Source: Deltaproteobacteria bacterium UBA5205
GTDB taxonomy: Bacteria; Desulfobacterota; Syntrophorhabdia; Syntrophorhabdales; Syntrophorhabdaceae
Direction: 5' to 3'
Assembly: GCA_002412715.1 (NCBI GenBank)
Contig: DHVP01000004.1
Location: forward strand, 139,006-203,005
DNA length: 64,000 bases
Shown here: piece after piece, positions 24,671 to 33,306 of the stretch
Position numbering within the stretch: position 1 is the first letter of the stretch
Layout: every line of letters starts with the position of its first letter
Made by a program: the position numbers and the translations under genes
Notes under the pieces: generated by a model
Database searches by the model: none
Told to the model about the DNA's origin: nothing
The model's input: the letters and a program-made list of their open reading frames with translations, nothing else

Positions 24671-25299
24671 AAGACCAGAATACGGAACCCTTTACCTTAT
24701 ACGACCTGGGCGGAGAAATGCCGGAAGAGAAATTTTCCGGATTCGTCAGGTTTTTTGACGAAGAGGCAAGTCCCGTCGATGATGAGAAAGAACCCCCCGC
24801 GCCAACAATAAACATGGAAGAAGAGGCCCGCCGGGTTTTTGAAGAGGCCTTTGCGCAGGGCGAAAAGGCCGGGCACGAAATGGGAATGAAAAAAGTGGAG
24901 CCCCTCATCAAGAGGCTTGGCAGTTTCATGGCAGAGCTGTCCCTGTTCAAGGAAGAACTCGTGAAGCGGGCTGAAAATCTATCCACGGATATGGCCCTTA
25001 TATTCGCGGAAGCGATCATCCTCAGGGAGTGTAGGGAGCATCAGGACGCGGTCCTCAGGATGATCAGGAAAGCCCTTTCCCTCTGCGAGGAACGAAGCGG
25101 CACCACAATTCGTCTGCGCCGGGAGGATGCCGAGTATATTTCTTCCGGTGAGGAGTTGGGCCAGTTCAAGATCGTCAGGGATGACACGATGCACGAACCG
25201 GGGTTCATCATCGAGACGAACTTCGGGGATATAGACGGACGGATCTCCGTCCAGATCGAAGAACTTAAGAAAGAGTTTATTAATGGAAACGTCAGCTGA
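24667..25299 (+). CDS. fliH: Flagellar export ATPase regulator FliH
   Basis: This 210-residue protein has an acidic N-terminus, a heptad-rich middle (EEEARRVFEEAFAQGEKAGHEMG, with GxxxG-type spacing) and a C-terminal domain (LRREDAEYISSGEE, GFIIETNFGDIDGRISVQIEE) that binds FliI. The proposed start is TTG 24667, overlapping the fliG stop (TTGA). ATG 24718, with GGCGGAG immediately upstream, is a credible alternative. It overlaps fliI by 17 bases. Confidence 0.88.
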   Translation: MKDQNTEPFTLYDLGGEMPEEKFSGFVRFFDEEASPVDDEKEPPAPTINMEEEARRVFEEAFAQGEKAGHEMGMKKVEPLIKRLGSFMAELSLFKEELVKRAENLSTDMALIFAEAIILRECREHQDAVLRMIRKALSLCEERSGTTIRLRREDAEYISSGEELGQFKIVRDDTMHEPGFIIETNFGDIDGRISVQIEELKKEFINGNVS

Positions 25300-26608
25300 C
25301 CGGGCCTTGTCCCTGACCAGGGACATGCTGTCCAGGATCTATCCCTACCGTGTTTATGGAAAGGTGAACCAGGTGGTGGGACTCGTTATCGAAGGAAAAG
25401 GACCCATATCATCGGTGGGCGATTCGGCGCTCATCTATCCCGTAGACAGTATGATTCCCATCGATGCCGAGGTGGTGGGTTTCAGGGAAGGCAAGACGCT
25501 TCTCATGCCGCTTGGCGACATACGGGGAGTCGGCATTGGCTCCCGGATACTCTCCAGGAAGAAGACCGTGGACGTCGCCGCCGGCGAGGGTCTTCTCGGC
25601 CGCGTTATCGATGGGCTCGGCAACCCCATGGACGGGAAAGGTCCCCTCCAGTGCTCGGAATCCGTTCCCATTTATCGCGAGACCGTAAACCCCATGCGCA
25701 AGAAGCGCATTACGGAGCCCCTCGATCTCGGCATCCGCAGCATCAACGGTCTGCTTACCTGCGGAAAAGGTCAGAGGATAGGTATTTTTGCCGGTTCCGG
25801 CGTGGGTAAAAGCGTGCTCCTGGGCATGATCGCCCGCCATACCGAGGCGAATGTGAACGTCATCGGGCTTATAGGCGAGCGCGGTCGGGAAGTGCGGGAG
25901 TTTATCGAGCGTGACCTGGGCGACGGCATAAAGAACTCCGTGGTCGTCGTCGCCACATCGGACCAGCCTCCCCTTATAAGGGTGAGGGGCGCCTTTCTGA
26001 CGATCGCACTCGCCGAGTATTTCCGCGACAGGGGGAACGATGTTCTTTTGCTCATGGATTCCCTGACCCGTTTCAGCATGGCACAGAGGGAGGTGGGTCT
26101 TGCCATCGGCGAACCGCCGACCTCGAAGGGATACACGCCAAGTGTATTTTCGCTGCTGGCGAAGGTCCTCGAAAGGGCAGGAAACGGCGAGGGAAGCGGA
26201 ACGATGACAGCAATCTATACGGTTCTGGTGGAAGGCGACGATCTCGACGATCCCATCGCCGACGCCGCGCGGTCCATCCTCGACGGTCACGTGGTGCTGT
26301 CCCGCAAGCTCGCCGATGCAAACCACTATCCGCCCATCGACGTCTTGAGAAGCGTAAGCAGGCTCATGAAGGACATCAGTCCGAAGGATCAGACGGAGTA
26401 CGCAAGCCGGATAGTCGAGGTCCTCGCCGAATTCGAACGCGCCGAGGACCTCATCAATATCGGGGCTTACACCCCGGGGAACAACCAGAAGATTGACCAT
26501 GCGATCGCCATGATCGACAATGTCAGGACCTTCCTTCAACAGGGCGTGGATGAACGGGTAGCCCTCGAAGAAACGTTGAACAGCATGAAGATATTGTTTT
26601 ATGTGTAG
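25283..26608 (+). CDS. fliI: Flagellum-specific ATPase FliI
   Basis: This 441-residue F1-type ATPase of the export apparatus has Walker A GIFAGSGVGKSVLLG at about 167-181, GERGREVREF, Walker B DVLLLMDSLTR and the family motif GEPPTSKGYTPSVFSLL. It hydrolyses ATP to help unfold and deliver flagellar substrates. The downstream neighbour fliJ is separated by a repeat-filled gap of 332 bases, which is unusual for this normally tight gene pair. Confidence 0.96.
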   Translation: METSADRALSLTRDMLSRIYPYRVYGKVNQVVGLVIEGKGPISSVGDSALIYPVDSMIPIDAEVVGFREGKTLLMPLGDIRGVGIGSRILSRKKTVDVAAGEGLLGRVIDGLGNPMDGKGPLQCSESVPIYRETVNPMRKKRITEPLDLGIRSINGLLTCGKGQRIGIFAGSGVGKSVLLGMIARHTEANVNVIGLIGERGREVREFIERDLGDGIKNSVVVVATSDQPPLIRVRGAFLTIALAEYFRDRGNDVLLLMDSLTRFSMAQREVGLAIGEPPTSKGYTPSVFSLLAKVLERAGNGEGSGTMTAIYTVLVEGDDLDDPIADAARSILDGHVVLSRKLADANHYPPIDVLRSVSRLMKDISPKDQTEYASRIVEVLAEFERAEDLINIGAYTPGNNQKIDHAIAMIDNVRTFLQQGVDERVALEETLNSMKILFYV

Positions 26609-26610
26609 GG

Positions 26611-26937
26611 GACGGGTAATAGGTGATGGGTTATGGGGAAGGATAGATGACGGGTAATAGGTGATAGGTTATGGGTTATGGGAAAGGGTAGGCTGTTGTA
26701 GAGGTCAGGACCATGCCATTTTAACCACCCCCCCCGTGTCTTTTCCGTCATTCCGGCGGAGGCCGGAATCCAGGAAAACCCGGGTACCCGAAGAAACTCA
26801 TGGTATAGCGATGGAAGGGACTATGCAGACAGGCAGTTTACCAACAATCCCTTTACAGGAGGCAGGTACGTGTAATGGGTTAGAGGGAATACTTCCCTGT
26901 TTTTCCCATAACCCATGACTCATAACCTATAACCCGC
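26611..26937. repeat. Heptamer-type arrays in an inverted pair between fliI and fliJ
   Basis: The G-rich array starts 3 bases after the fliI stop (26611-26690) and contains two copies of GACGGGTAATAGGTGAT followed by GGTTATGGGTTATGGG. The C-rich partner (26904-26937, CCCATAACCCATGACTC...) ends 3 bases before the fliJ ATG. Between them lie a C-run and a small REP-like hairpin. The gap 26609-26940 holds no gene I can support. Confidence 0.8.
26750..26769. repeat. REP-like hairpin (ATTCCGGC/GCCGGAAT)
   Basis: Arms ATTCCGGC (26750-26757) and GCCGGAAT (26762-26769) with loop GGAG resemble short extragenic palindromes of the TCATTCCGGC...GCCGGAATCCAG type seen in many proteobacteria. A half copy (CATTCCGGCGCAGGCCTGAG) lies near 31523. 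Confidence 0.65.
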
Positions 26938-26940
26938 CTT

Positions 26941-27366
26941 ATGGATCGCAAGCGCATAGACCGGATCATCGAGATCAAGGAAAAGGTGAAGAAGGACAAG
27001 GAACGCGAGATCGAGGAGGCCGCCTCCAGGATGGCGGCTATCTGCGATGAGATACTGGTCCTTGACAGGCAGATCGAAGCAAATTACGGGAAGTTCTGCG
27101 GGCCGCTGTCAGGCAACGACTTTGCCGTGATAAGAGACTACCTCGAATATCTGGACGTCTCGAAAACGTCCCTCATCTGCGAAAAGACATCCATGCAGGA
27201 GACCCTCGATATTCTCTACCAGGAGTTCTACGAATTAGCCCGGGAACTGAAAATGCTCTCCAAGCTCCAGGATAAGATCGCAAAAGCCTTCAAAAAAAGT
27301 GAAAACCGCCGCGAGCAAAAACTCCTCGACGAACTGGCCCTCAGGATAGAGCGCAAAAGGCTGTAG
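26941..27366 (+). CDS. fliJ: Flagellar export chaperone FliJ
   Basis: This 141-residue protein is predicted almost entirely as an antiparallel coiled coil, Lys/Glu-rich (KRIDRIIEIKEKVKKDKEREIEE at the N-terminus, a second helix from about 95). The size and position after fliI fit FliJ, the central stalk of the export ATPase. No Shine-Dalgarno sequence precedes ATG 26941, because the C-rich repeat array runs to within 3 bases of it. No later start would leave a full-length protein. Confidence 0.82.
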   Translation: MDRKRIDRIIEIKEKVKKDKEREIEEAASRMAAICDEILVLDRQIEANYGKFCGPLSGNDFAVIRDYLEYLDVSKTSLICEKTSMQETLDILYQEFYELARELKMLSKLQDKIAKAFKKSENRREQKLLDELALRIERKRL

Positions 27367-27405
27367 CGAAGACTTTTCTCACACCTGTTGCTCACGCTTT
27401 AGAAG

Positions 27406-27451
27406 AATTATAGGTCCTATAGGTCTTATACGACATATAGGACCTATAATT
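27406..27451. repeat. Dispersed palindromic repeat, copy 2
   Basis: Perfect 12-base arms AATTATAGGTCC (27406-27417) and GGACCTATAATT (27440-27451) surround TATAGGTCTTATACGACATATA, nearly the same centre as copy 1 at 6311-6355. It follows the fliJ stop by about 40 bases. Confidence 0.85.
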
Positions 27452-27454
27452 TTG

Positions 27455-27494
27455 TTTTCTTGTTTTCTTGTTTTCTTGTTTTCTTGTTTTCTTG
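27455..27494. repeat. Five tandem copies of an 8-base unit (TTTTCTTG)
   Basis: Five exact TTTTCTTG units directly follow palindrome copy 2. The period of 8 cannot keep a reading frame and no gene crosses it. It is a likely slippage-prone locus between fliJ and fliK. Confidence 0.9.
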
Positions 27495-27552
27495 CCTTTC
27501 TTTTCGCCCAATCTTTGAATCCTGCCGATTGCCGCGCCGCTGACTGCCTGTA

Positions 27553-27585
27553 GGAAATAATTTCCCCTTCGTGGAAATTATTTCC
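27553..27585. promoter_or_regulatory. Perfect 13-base inverted repeat upstream of fliK
   Basis: GGAAATAATTTCC (27553-27565) and GGAAATTATTTCC (27573-27585) are exact complements separated by 7 bases. The element could be an operator or an RNA hairpin. No T tract follows. Together with palindrome copy 2 and the 8-base repeats it fills the 314-base gap between fliJ and fliK (27367-27680). Confidence 0.5.
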
Positions 27586-27680
27586 ATGGGGAAGAGGGCT
27601 TGTTTCAAGGGGTCTGTTTTGTAACCCATGGAGATTATGTAGATTGATCTCATGGCATGGAATTTGTTTATGGGAAGAGC

Positions 27681-29096
27681 ATGGAAAATCAACTTTTGAA
27701 TTGTCTGCTTGCAAACTTGATCGGTTTGGGGAAACAGATCTTTCCCCGGGGACAGGTCGCGGTGTCGAAGGAAGGACAGGGCACCTTCTTCGATATCCTG
27801 TCGCGGAAGATGGGCGGGACGGAAGATATGTCGTCGTTTTTGATGCCCGTGGGCGTTGTGACGGATGACGGTGAGGCGGCGGCCGGCCCGGGGGAGGATA
27901 ACGCGTTTTGCCCTGTTGCCGCGAGCCTGGATACCCGGGATATCTCGATTCTTGTTTCTTCCCTTATTTCAGCGATAGATCAACCTGCCGTGACAGACAG
28001 CCCGGCGGATATCAAGGATGCCGACCTCGCTGCGATCACGGATTTTCTCCGCGGCGTTCTCGAGGTTCTTTCCGGCGGCGACGAGATGGAACTCGCCAGT
28101 TCTGAAGATGCACAAACGGCGTCGGGCGAACCCTCGGAAGAGAAGACAGGGAACGAGACGGTCGACGGCACGAAGCAGTTCGCAGGGCAGGGGTGGCTTG
28201 CATCGGTTCTTCTTCAACTGGACCGGATGAACGCGAATAGCGGTGATACGCGGGCGATCCCTGCTGTGCGGGAGGATGTGCCGGTTGAAAAGGCCAGGAC
28301 CCCTCAGCCGCCCGATGCGAATACGGAGACTGCGCAAGCGGGCACTTCCGGAACAACGCGCCAGACCGTCATTCCTGAGGACCAGGCAACCCCGACGTTT
28401 GTCGTGGAGGTTGTGAAGGCGGCAAAGAAAACTTTGACCGGCGATGCAACGATGAAAAGGGACGTTGAGACGCAGGCCGCGGTACCGGTTGCACAAGGCG
28501 AACCGGTGAAAGAGGAGGACTTTACCATCCTGTCCACCCGCCGGGATTTGGGCCCGAAGGATGCCGCGGAACCCGAAAAGATCGTCATACGGGTCAAGGA
28601 AACGAAAGAGACCGAGGTCGGGGAAGACAGCGACACCGGTGAGAACCGGATCGTCCAGCACAATGATACATCCCGAAACGGGGTCCAGCATGCCTCCTCA
28701 GAGACGAAAGGTGTCGTCAAGAACGATTTCGGCGCGATGATGGTGGACAAGATAGAAAAACTTACGGAGCAGTTTGCCGGCAAGAGTATGAATATGGATA
28801 TGACGGTAAAGCTCAAGATCGGCGATAACGAGACGGTTCTTGTCGGCCTGAGGGATGAAGGGTCAAGGGTCACCGTGGAAGTCAGAACGGCGAACGAGAA
28901 CACGATGAATTTTCTCCAGTCGCAGAAAGAGGAGCTTGTCAAAAGTCTTGAAAACAAGAACATCCTTACGACGATCCATGTCGATATCGACCAGGACGCC
29001 CAGGGGCAGCGGCAGCAGAGGCAGCAGCGCAGAGACAGCGGGGATGACACCGGGGAGAAACAGGACTTCGGGGCCTTCTTCGAGGCGCTGGCATAA
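27681..29096 (+). CDS. fliK: Flagellar hook-length control protein FliK
   Basis: This 471-residue protein has a long low-complexity N-terminal part rich in Glu, Thr, Asp and Ala (the ruler region) and a conserved C-terminal core (about 350-430: DMTVKLKIGDNETVLVGLRDEGSRVTVEV...FLQSQKEELVKSLENKN), then a Gln/Arg-rich tail. The assignment rests on the core fold and on the position before flgD and flgE. ATG 27681 has GGGAAG upstream; an in-frame ATG at 27657 lacks a site. Confidence 0.85.
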   Translation: MENQLLNCLLANLIGLGKQIFPRGQVAVSKEGQGTFFDILSRKMGGTEDMSSFLMPVGVVTDDGEAAAGPGEDNAFCPVAASLDTRDISILVSSLISAIDQPAVTDSPADIKDADLAAITDFLRGVLEVLSGGDEMELASSEDAQTASGEPSEEKTGNETVDGTKQFAGQGWLASVLLQLDRMNANSGDTRAIPAVREDVPVEKARTPQPPDANTETAQAGTSGTTRQTVIPEDQATPTFVVEVVKAAKKTLTGDATMKRDVETQAAVPVAQGEPVKEEDFTILSTRRDLGPKDAAEPEKIVIRVKETKETEVGEDSDTGENRIVQHNDTSRNGVQHASSETKGVVKNDFGAMMVDKIEKLTEQFAGKSMNMDMTVKLKIGDNETVLVGLRDEGSRVTVEVRTANENTMNFLQSQKEELVKSLENKNILTTIHVDIDQDAQGQRQQRQQRRDSGDDTGEKQDFGAFFEALA

Positions 29097-29105
29097 GGAG
29101 GAAAC

Positions 29106-29723
29106 ATGTCAATCACAGGTGTGACAAACACGGTGGATACAACGGGATCAAGTTCGACGACGGGATCGACCACAACGACCCAGTTCCTCGACACCGACGC
29201 CTTCATGAATATGCTCGTTACCCAGCTCAAGTACCAGGACCCCCTCGATCCCATGGAGACGAACGAATTCATGAGTCAGCTCGCGCAATTGACCCAGGTC
29301 GAAAGGCTTCAGAACATCTACGATTCCATGGCGAACCTGGAAACGACGATCGAGACGGGCAATCTTCTCGACATGATCGGAAAGAAGATCTCCGTCGACG
29401 GGAACACGCTCTCCGAGGGTGACGAATTCACGGTGACGCCTTCGGCGGACTATGACAAAGTGGTTTTTTCAATCAAGAATCTCAAGGATGAGAGCGTTCA
29501 GGAAGTGACACGGAACAAGGGCGAATCCCTCACGTACACCAATGAGGGGACCGATAACGTGCAGGTGACGGCGCAGGCATATCTGAGTGGCGCGGCTGTC
29601 GATAGCACCGTGGCAGCTTACCGGATCGTCAAGGGGGTCAAGAGCACTGACAGCAGCGTCGTCCTTGTTGCGGGCAACGGTGATGAATACACCGCCAGCT
29701 CGGTTACAACAATCAAGAACTAA
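29106..29723 (+). CDS. flgD: Flagellar hook capping protein FlgD
   Basis: This 205-residue hook scaffold has the conserved N-terminal motif FMNMLVTQLKYQDPLDPMETNEFMSQLAQLTQVERL at about 36-71 and a C-terminal beta domain (VTPSADYDKVVFSIKNLKDESV, with FnIII/Ig-like strands). It is preceded by AAGGAGG and followed 17 bases later by the hook gene. Confidence 0.95.
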   Translation: MSITGVTNTVDTTGSSSTTGSTTTTQFLDTDAFMNMLVTQLKYQDPLDPMETNEFMSQLAQLTQVERLQNIYDSMANLETTIETGNLLDMIGKKISVDGNTLSEGDEFTVTPSADYDKVVFSIKNLKDESVQEVTRNKGESLTYTNEGTDNVQVTAQAYLSGAAVDSTVAAYRIVKGVKSTDSSVVLVAGNGDEYTASSVTTIKN

Positions 29724-29740
29724 AGAGGAGGCATATAACC

Positions 29741-31348
29741 ATGTTAAGCTCATTCTTTTCAGGCATTAGCGGTCTTATAGCGAACAGCTCATCCATCAAC
29801 GTTGTGGGCAACAATATCGCGAATGTCAATACCGTCGGTTTCAAGGGGAGCAGGGCGACCTTTGAAGATGTCCTGTACCAGTCGATCAACGGGACCTCCG
29901 GCACGAGCCAGGTCGGCAGGGGCACCGCGCTGAGTTCCGTCGATACATCCTTCGGCCAGGGTAGTTTCGAAAGCACGAGCGAATCCACGGATCTCGCCAT
30001 CGGCGGCAAGGGTTTCTTCATCGTACGGTCCGCCGAGGCGCAGACCAATTACTATACGAGAGCGGGTCAATTCCGGTTCGACAGCGACGGCTACATGACG
30101 AACCCGGCCGGAGATATCCTCCAGGGCAGGCAGATAGACCGGACGACAAATGCGCCCTTCGGTGTTGACACGGACATCATCATATCCCAGGCTCCGAGCG
30201 AACCGAGGGCAACTGAATTTATAGGAATGAATGTCAACCTCCAGTCCAATTCAACCGTAGCGGGGAACCTGGGAAGCTTAAGCGGCGTGGCCAACAGCAG
30301 TGTTACGGCCGTGGAGATCAGCGATGGCAAATACCCCAGGGCGGGCAACTACACGATATCCTATGCCGCTCCTGTGGCCCCTGCCGTCCAGGGAACACTG
30401 ACCGTAACGGTGGCGCACACGGATCCCACGGGTGCGCTCACGGGGACTTCCTCAACGTACACGGCCCTCGTCGATGCTGGGACGACATACACCAATCTGG
30501 GAGGTTCGGGACTCGATATAACGACCGATGCCGCCCTTGTAGGCGGTGCGTCAAGGACAATAAGCTTTCAGGGATTTTCTACCGACTACGTGAGCGCAAC
30601 CCGGAACCCGACGACGACATCCAATTATTCATCGTCGGTTACTGCATATGACTCCCTGGGTCAACCTCATGTCGTGACGGTTTACTTCCGCAAGTCCTAC
30701 GAGACGACCGTACCGCAGACCAGCGTCTGGGAATGGATGGCCCACCTCGACGCGGCCGATTCGTCAACCGGCGCCAACGACCTCGCAGGTTGGGGGACAC
30801 TCACCTTCAACAATAACGGTGCATTGACAGCCGGAGGGAGTGCTACAAGCGTTTCCTTCGATTTCTCCCAGGGGGCCAATCCGGGCCAGGCGATAGATAT
30901 GGTCTTCGGTTCGGGATCGGGCGGTGGCACCACGACCCAGTACCCCATCGCCTCGACAACGAACTTTCAGACCCAGGACGGTTATCCCCCCGGTGTTCTC
31001 CAGAACGTGACGGTAAGCGCTGAAGGCGTCATTTCCGGCCATTACTCCAACGGTCAGATCCTGAACCTTTACCAGCTCACCCTGGCGAATTTCAACAACC
31101 CCAACGGATTGAAAAAGGAAGGAAGCAACCTCTATTCGGAGACGATCGAATCCGGTGTCGCCTATACCAACGCACCCGGTGAGGGAGGCCTCGGCAAGAT
31201 CAGCGCAAACTCTCTTGAACAGTCCAACGTTGACCTGGCCACAGAGTTCGTCAAGATGATCATCGCCCAGAGGGGTTACCAGGCAAACTCCCGCGTCATC
31301 ACAACCACCGACGAGGTTTTGCAGGAATTGATGAATATTAAAAGATAG
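29741..31348 (+). CDS. flgE: Flagellar hook protein FlgE
   Basis: This 535-residue hook protein has the N-terminal motif SSFFSGISGLIANSSSINVVGNNIANVNTVGFKGSRATF and the C-terminal SLEQSNVDLATEFVKMIIAQRGYQANSRVITTTDEVLQELMNIKR. A Thr/Ser/Gly-rich variable centre lies between them. It forms the universal joint of the flagellum. The stop codon TAG is also the first part of a repeat array (31346 onward), suggesting that the array abuts or replaced the original 3' end. Confidence 0.95.
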   Translation: MLSSFFSGISGLIANSSSINVVGNNIANVNTVGFKGSRATFEDVLYQSINGTSGTSQVGRGTALSSVDTSFGQGSFESTSESTDLAIGGKGFFIVRSAEAQTNYYTRAGQFRFDSDGYMTNPAGDILQGRQIDRTTNAPFGVDTDIIISQAPSEPRATEFIGMNVNLQSNSTVAGNLGSLSGVANSSVTAVEISDGKYPRAGNYTISYAAPVAPAVQGTLTVTVAHTDPTGALTGTSSTYTALVDAGTTYTNLGGSGLDITTDAALVGGASRTISFQGFSTDYVSATRNPTTTSNYSSSVTAYDSLGQPHVVTVYFRKSYETTVPQTSVWEWMAHLDAADSSTGANDLAGWGTLTFNNNGALTAGGSATSVSFDFSQGANPGQAIDMVFGSGSGGGTTTQYPIASTTNFQTQDGYPPGVLQNVTVSAEGVISGHYSNGQILNLYQLTLANFNNPNGLKKEGSNLYSETIESGVAYTNAPGEGGLGKISANSLEQSNVDLATEFVKMIIAQRGYQANSRVITTTDEVLQELMNIKR

Positions 31349-31697
31349 GTAATAGGTAATAGGTGATAGGGAGTAGGGAGTAGGGCGGGGGTTGGGAGAG
31401 ATTGAGGGGCTTCCGACCCCTGTAACGTTGTAAGAGTTGTGATCCTGCCGTGCAGTTTTTCAGGTGCGGCCTTCCACGTCAAACGAAATTCTCCCCTGTC
31501 ACCGCGAGTCCTCTCCTCCCTCATTCCGGCGCAGGCCTGAGGAGGGTGCCGTTCTTCTGTCAATTCCCTGACGCGGCTTGCCGCGAAATAAAATCACGCA
31601 TTATGACCGGGATGAGATATATTCGTCGATAATGAATAAAATCGACCGGTTGCAGGCATTTCCCCTGACCCATAACCCATAACCCATAACCCGTCTC
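31346..31697. repeat. Heptamer-type arrays in an inverted pair between flgE and fliL
   Basis: The G-rich array (31346-31387, TAGGTAATAGGTAATAGGTG then GGGAGTA units) and C-rich array (31665-31697, three perfect CCCATAA units ending in CCCGTCTCC) bracket about 275 bases. That stretch has small hairpins (AGGGG/CCCCT near 31405; CGCGGC/GCCGCG near 31573) and a half REP-like element. No gene is supportable in 31349-31743. Confidence 0.8.
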
Positions 31698-31701
31698 CAT
31701 T

Positions 31702-31717
31702 TGGCACACTTATTGCT
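31702..31717 (+). promoter_or_regulatory. Sigma54 promoter of fliL operon
   Basis: TGGCAC-ACTTA-TTGCT matches the RpoN consensus (GG at 31703-31704, GC at 31715-31716). Transcription would start near 31728, and the fliL ribosome-binding site AAGGAG is at 31731-31736. It follows the C-rich repeat array by 4 bases. Confidence 0.85.
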
Positions 31718-31743
31718 TCTTCGTCTCCGCAAGGAGAATCCTG

Positions 31744-32280
31744 ATGGCCGAAGATAGAAAAGAACAGATGGACCTCGAAGAGGTCGGGCAAAAGGAAGGG
31801 CAGGAAAAGCCTGTCAAGAAGAAAAGTAAATTCAAACTTATCCTCATCATAATCTTCTTTCTTATCGTTGCCGGCGGTGCCGGCGGTTACTTCATGTTCG
31901 GCAAGAAGGTCCTGGCCGGACTCGTAGGCAAACAAACCCATACGGCCGCGAAGGAAGCGGCGCCTAAAAAGGAGGCTGTGGGACCCATTCTCCAGCTGGA
32001 GCCCTTTGTCTTCAACCTTACCGGGAACCAGTCACGGTATGCAAAGGTATCCCTTGGCCTGGAAGTGAAGGACGTCAAGGCGATGGAAGAGACAAAGAAG
32101 ATGATACCCCTGATTCGTGACAGGATACTCTTCATTTTTGGGACGAAGGCCGTGGAGGTGCTCATGGATGTGAACCAGCGGGAGGCCATAAAAAAAGAGG
32201 TCCATGCCAGCCTGAAGGCCGTCTTCAAGAACGATGGCGAACTGAAAGCTGTCTATATAACGGACATTATAATCCAGTGA
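31744..32280 (+). CDS. fliL: Flagellar basal body-associated protein FliL
   Basis: This 178-residue protein has a charged cytoplasmic N-terminus (Lys/Glu-rich, residues 1-36), one membrane helix (LILIIIFFLIVAGGAGGYFMF) and a periplasmic domain with LEPFVFNLTGNQSRYAKVSLGLEV and a C-terminal VYITDIIIQ. It supports stator function. It is the first gene behind a sigma54 promoter and lies 7 bases from fliM. Confidence 0.93.
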   Translation: MAEDRKEQMDLEEVGQKEGQEKPVKKKSKFKLILIIIFFLIVAGGAGGYFMFGKKVLAGLVGKQTHTAAKEAAPKKEAVGPILQLEPFVFNLTGNQSRYAKVSLGLEVKDVKAMEETKKMIPLIRDRILFIFGTKAVEVLMDVNQREAIKKEVHASLKAVFKNDGELKAVYITDIIIQ

Positions 32281-32287
32281 GGTAGTG

Positions 32288-33283
32288 ATGGAGCAGGTTC
32301 TTTCACAGGCGGAAATCGATGCGTTGCTCGGCGGCATATCGGAAGGCGAAATCCTGACGGAAGCGGCGCTGCCTGACGAACCTCTTGAGCAGGCCGTCGT
32401 CGAACAGAATCAGGTAACCGATTTTGATTTCATCCGTTTCACGAAGGGCAAAAAGGAAAGGCTCCCTGCGCTGGAGTTCATTTACGACAGGTTCTCGAAA
32501 TCCTTCCGGTCGGCCCTTTCCCTTTTCATGGAGCGGGAGGTGGAAGTGGGTCCCGTGCCGGCGCAGTACGTGGAGTACAACGAATTCATAAAGACCCTTC
32601 CCCTGCCGACGAACATGAACATAGTCGTGACGGAGAACCTCAACGGGTTTTTTATCGTCATCTTCGATGCAAAGCTCATCTTCAGTGTTCTGGAAACCGT
32701 TTTCGGCAGCGCCACTATATCCCCCGCCAGGATAGAGGGCAGGGAATTCACGAAGATCGAGTTCAACGTCATCAAGAAGCTCATCGACCTTGTTTCCACG
32801 GAAATGGAAAAGGCCTGGGAACCCGTCTACGAGATACACTGCAAGTATTCCCGCTCTGAAATAAACCCCAACTATATCACCATGGTTGCAAAGGAAGAGA
32901 CGGTGAACCTCAACGAATTCTCCATTGAGATCGGTGATATAACGAGCTGGATGAAGATCTGCATGCCCTATGGCGTTCTTGAGAGCATAAAGGGCTACCT
33001 CATCTCCACACCTTCCCGCGAAGACATGGAGATGAGGGGAAAATGGCTGGCCCGGATGCGGGAACGCATCAACGAGATACCCATCGAGGTCAGCGCGATC
33101 CTGGGAAGAAAGAGCATATCCCTCCACGAATTCGCGGCGCTGAGCGCGGGGAACGTCATCATGGTCGATCGATATGTCAACGATGCCATCGACGTGGAGA
33201 TCCACAAAAAGACGAAGTTCCGCGGAAAGATGGGCGTCTTCAAAGGCAGCAAGGCTGTCAGGGTTGACGAGATCACTCAATAA
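32288..33283 (+). CDS. fliM: Flagellar motor switch protein FliM
   Basis: This 331-residue switch component has the N-terminal CheY-P-binding peptide EQVLSQAEIDALLGGI, a CheC-like middle domain (FIVIFDAKLIFSVLETVFG) and a C-terminal SpoA domain (IEVSAILGRKSISLHEFAALSAGNVIMVD). ATG 32288 is preferred over the in-frame GTG at 32285, because GAGG lies at a better spacing and the family peptide begins there. Confidence 0.95.
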   Translation: MEQVLSQAEIDALLGGISEGEILTEAALPDEPLEQAVVEQNQVTDFDFIRFTKGKKERLPALEFIYDRFSKSFRSALSLFMEREVEVGPVPAQYVEYNEFIKTLPLPTNMNIVVTENLNGFFIVIFDAKLIFSVLETVFGSATISPARIEGREFTKIEFNVIKKLIDLVSTEMEKAWEPVYEIHCKYSRSEINPNYITMVAKEETVNLNEFSIEIGDITSWMKICMPYGVLESIKGYLISTPSREDMEMRGKWLARMRERINEIPIEVSAILGRKSISLHEFAALSAGNVIMVDRYVNDAIDVEIHKKTKFRGKMGVFKGSKAVRVDEITQ

Positions 33284-33306
33284 AGACACAGAGGGCTGCA
33301 CGCTTA

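Noticed and set aside
27455..27494. CRISPR array
   Set aside because: Units are only 8 bases with no spacers and no cas genes nearby.
27653..27668. Sigma54 promoter for fliK (TGGCAT-N5-TTGTT)
   Set aside because: The essential -12 GC is GT and the -24 element is imperfect; it could be chance.
31523..31545. Second REP-like hairpin near 31523
   Set aside because: Only the left half (CATTCCGGC) is present; the right arm is too degraded to pair.
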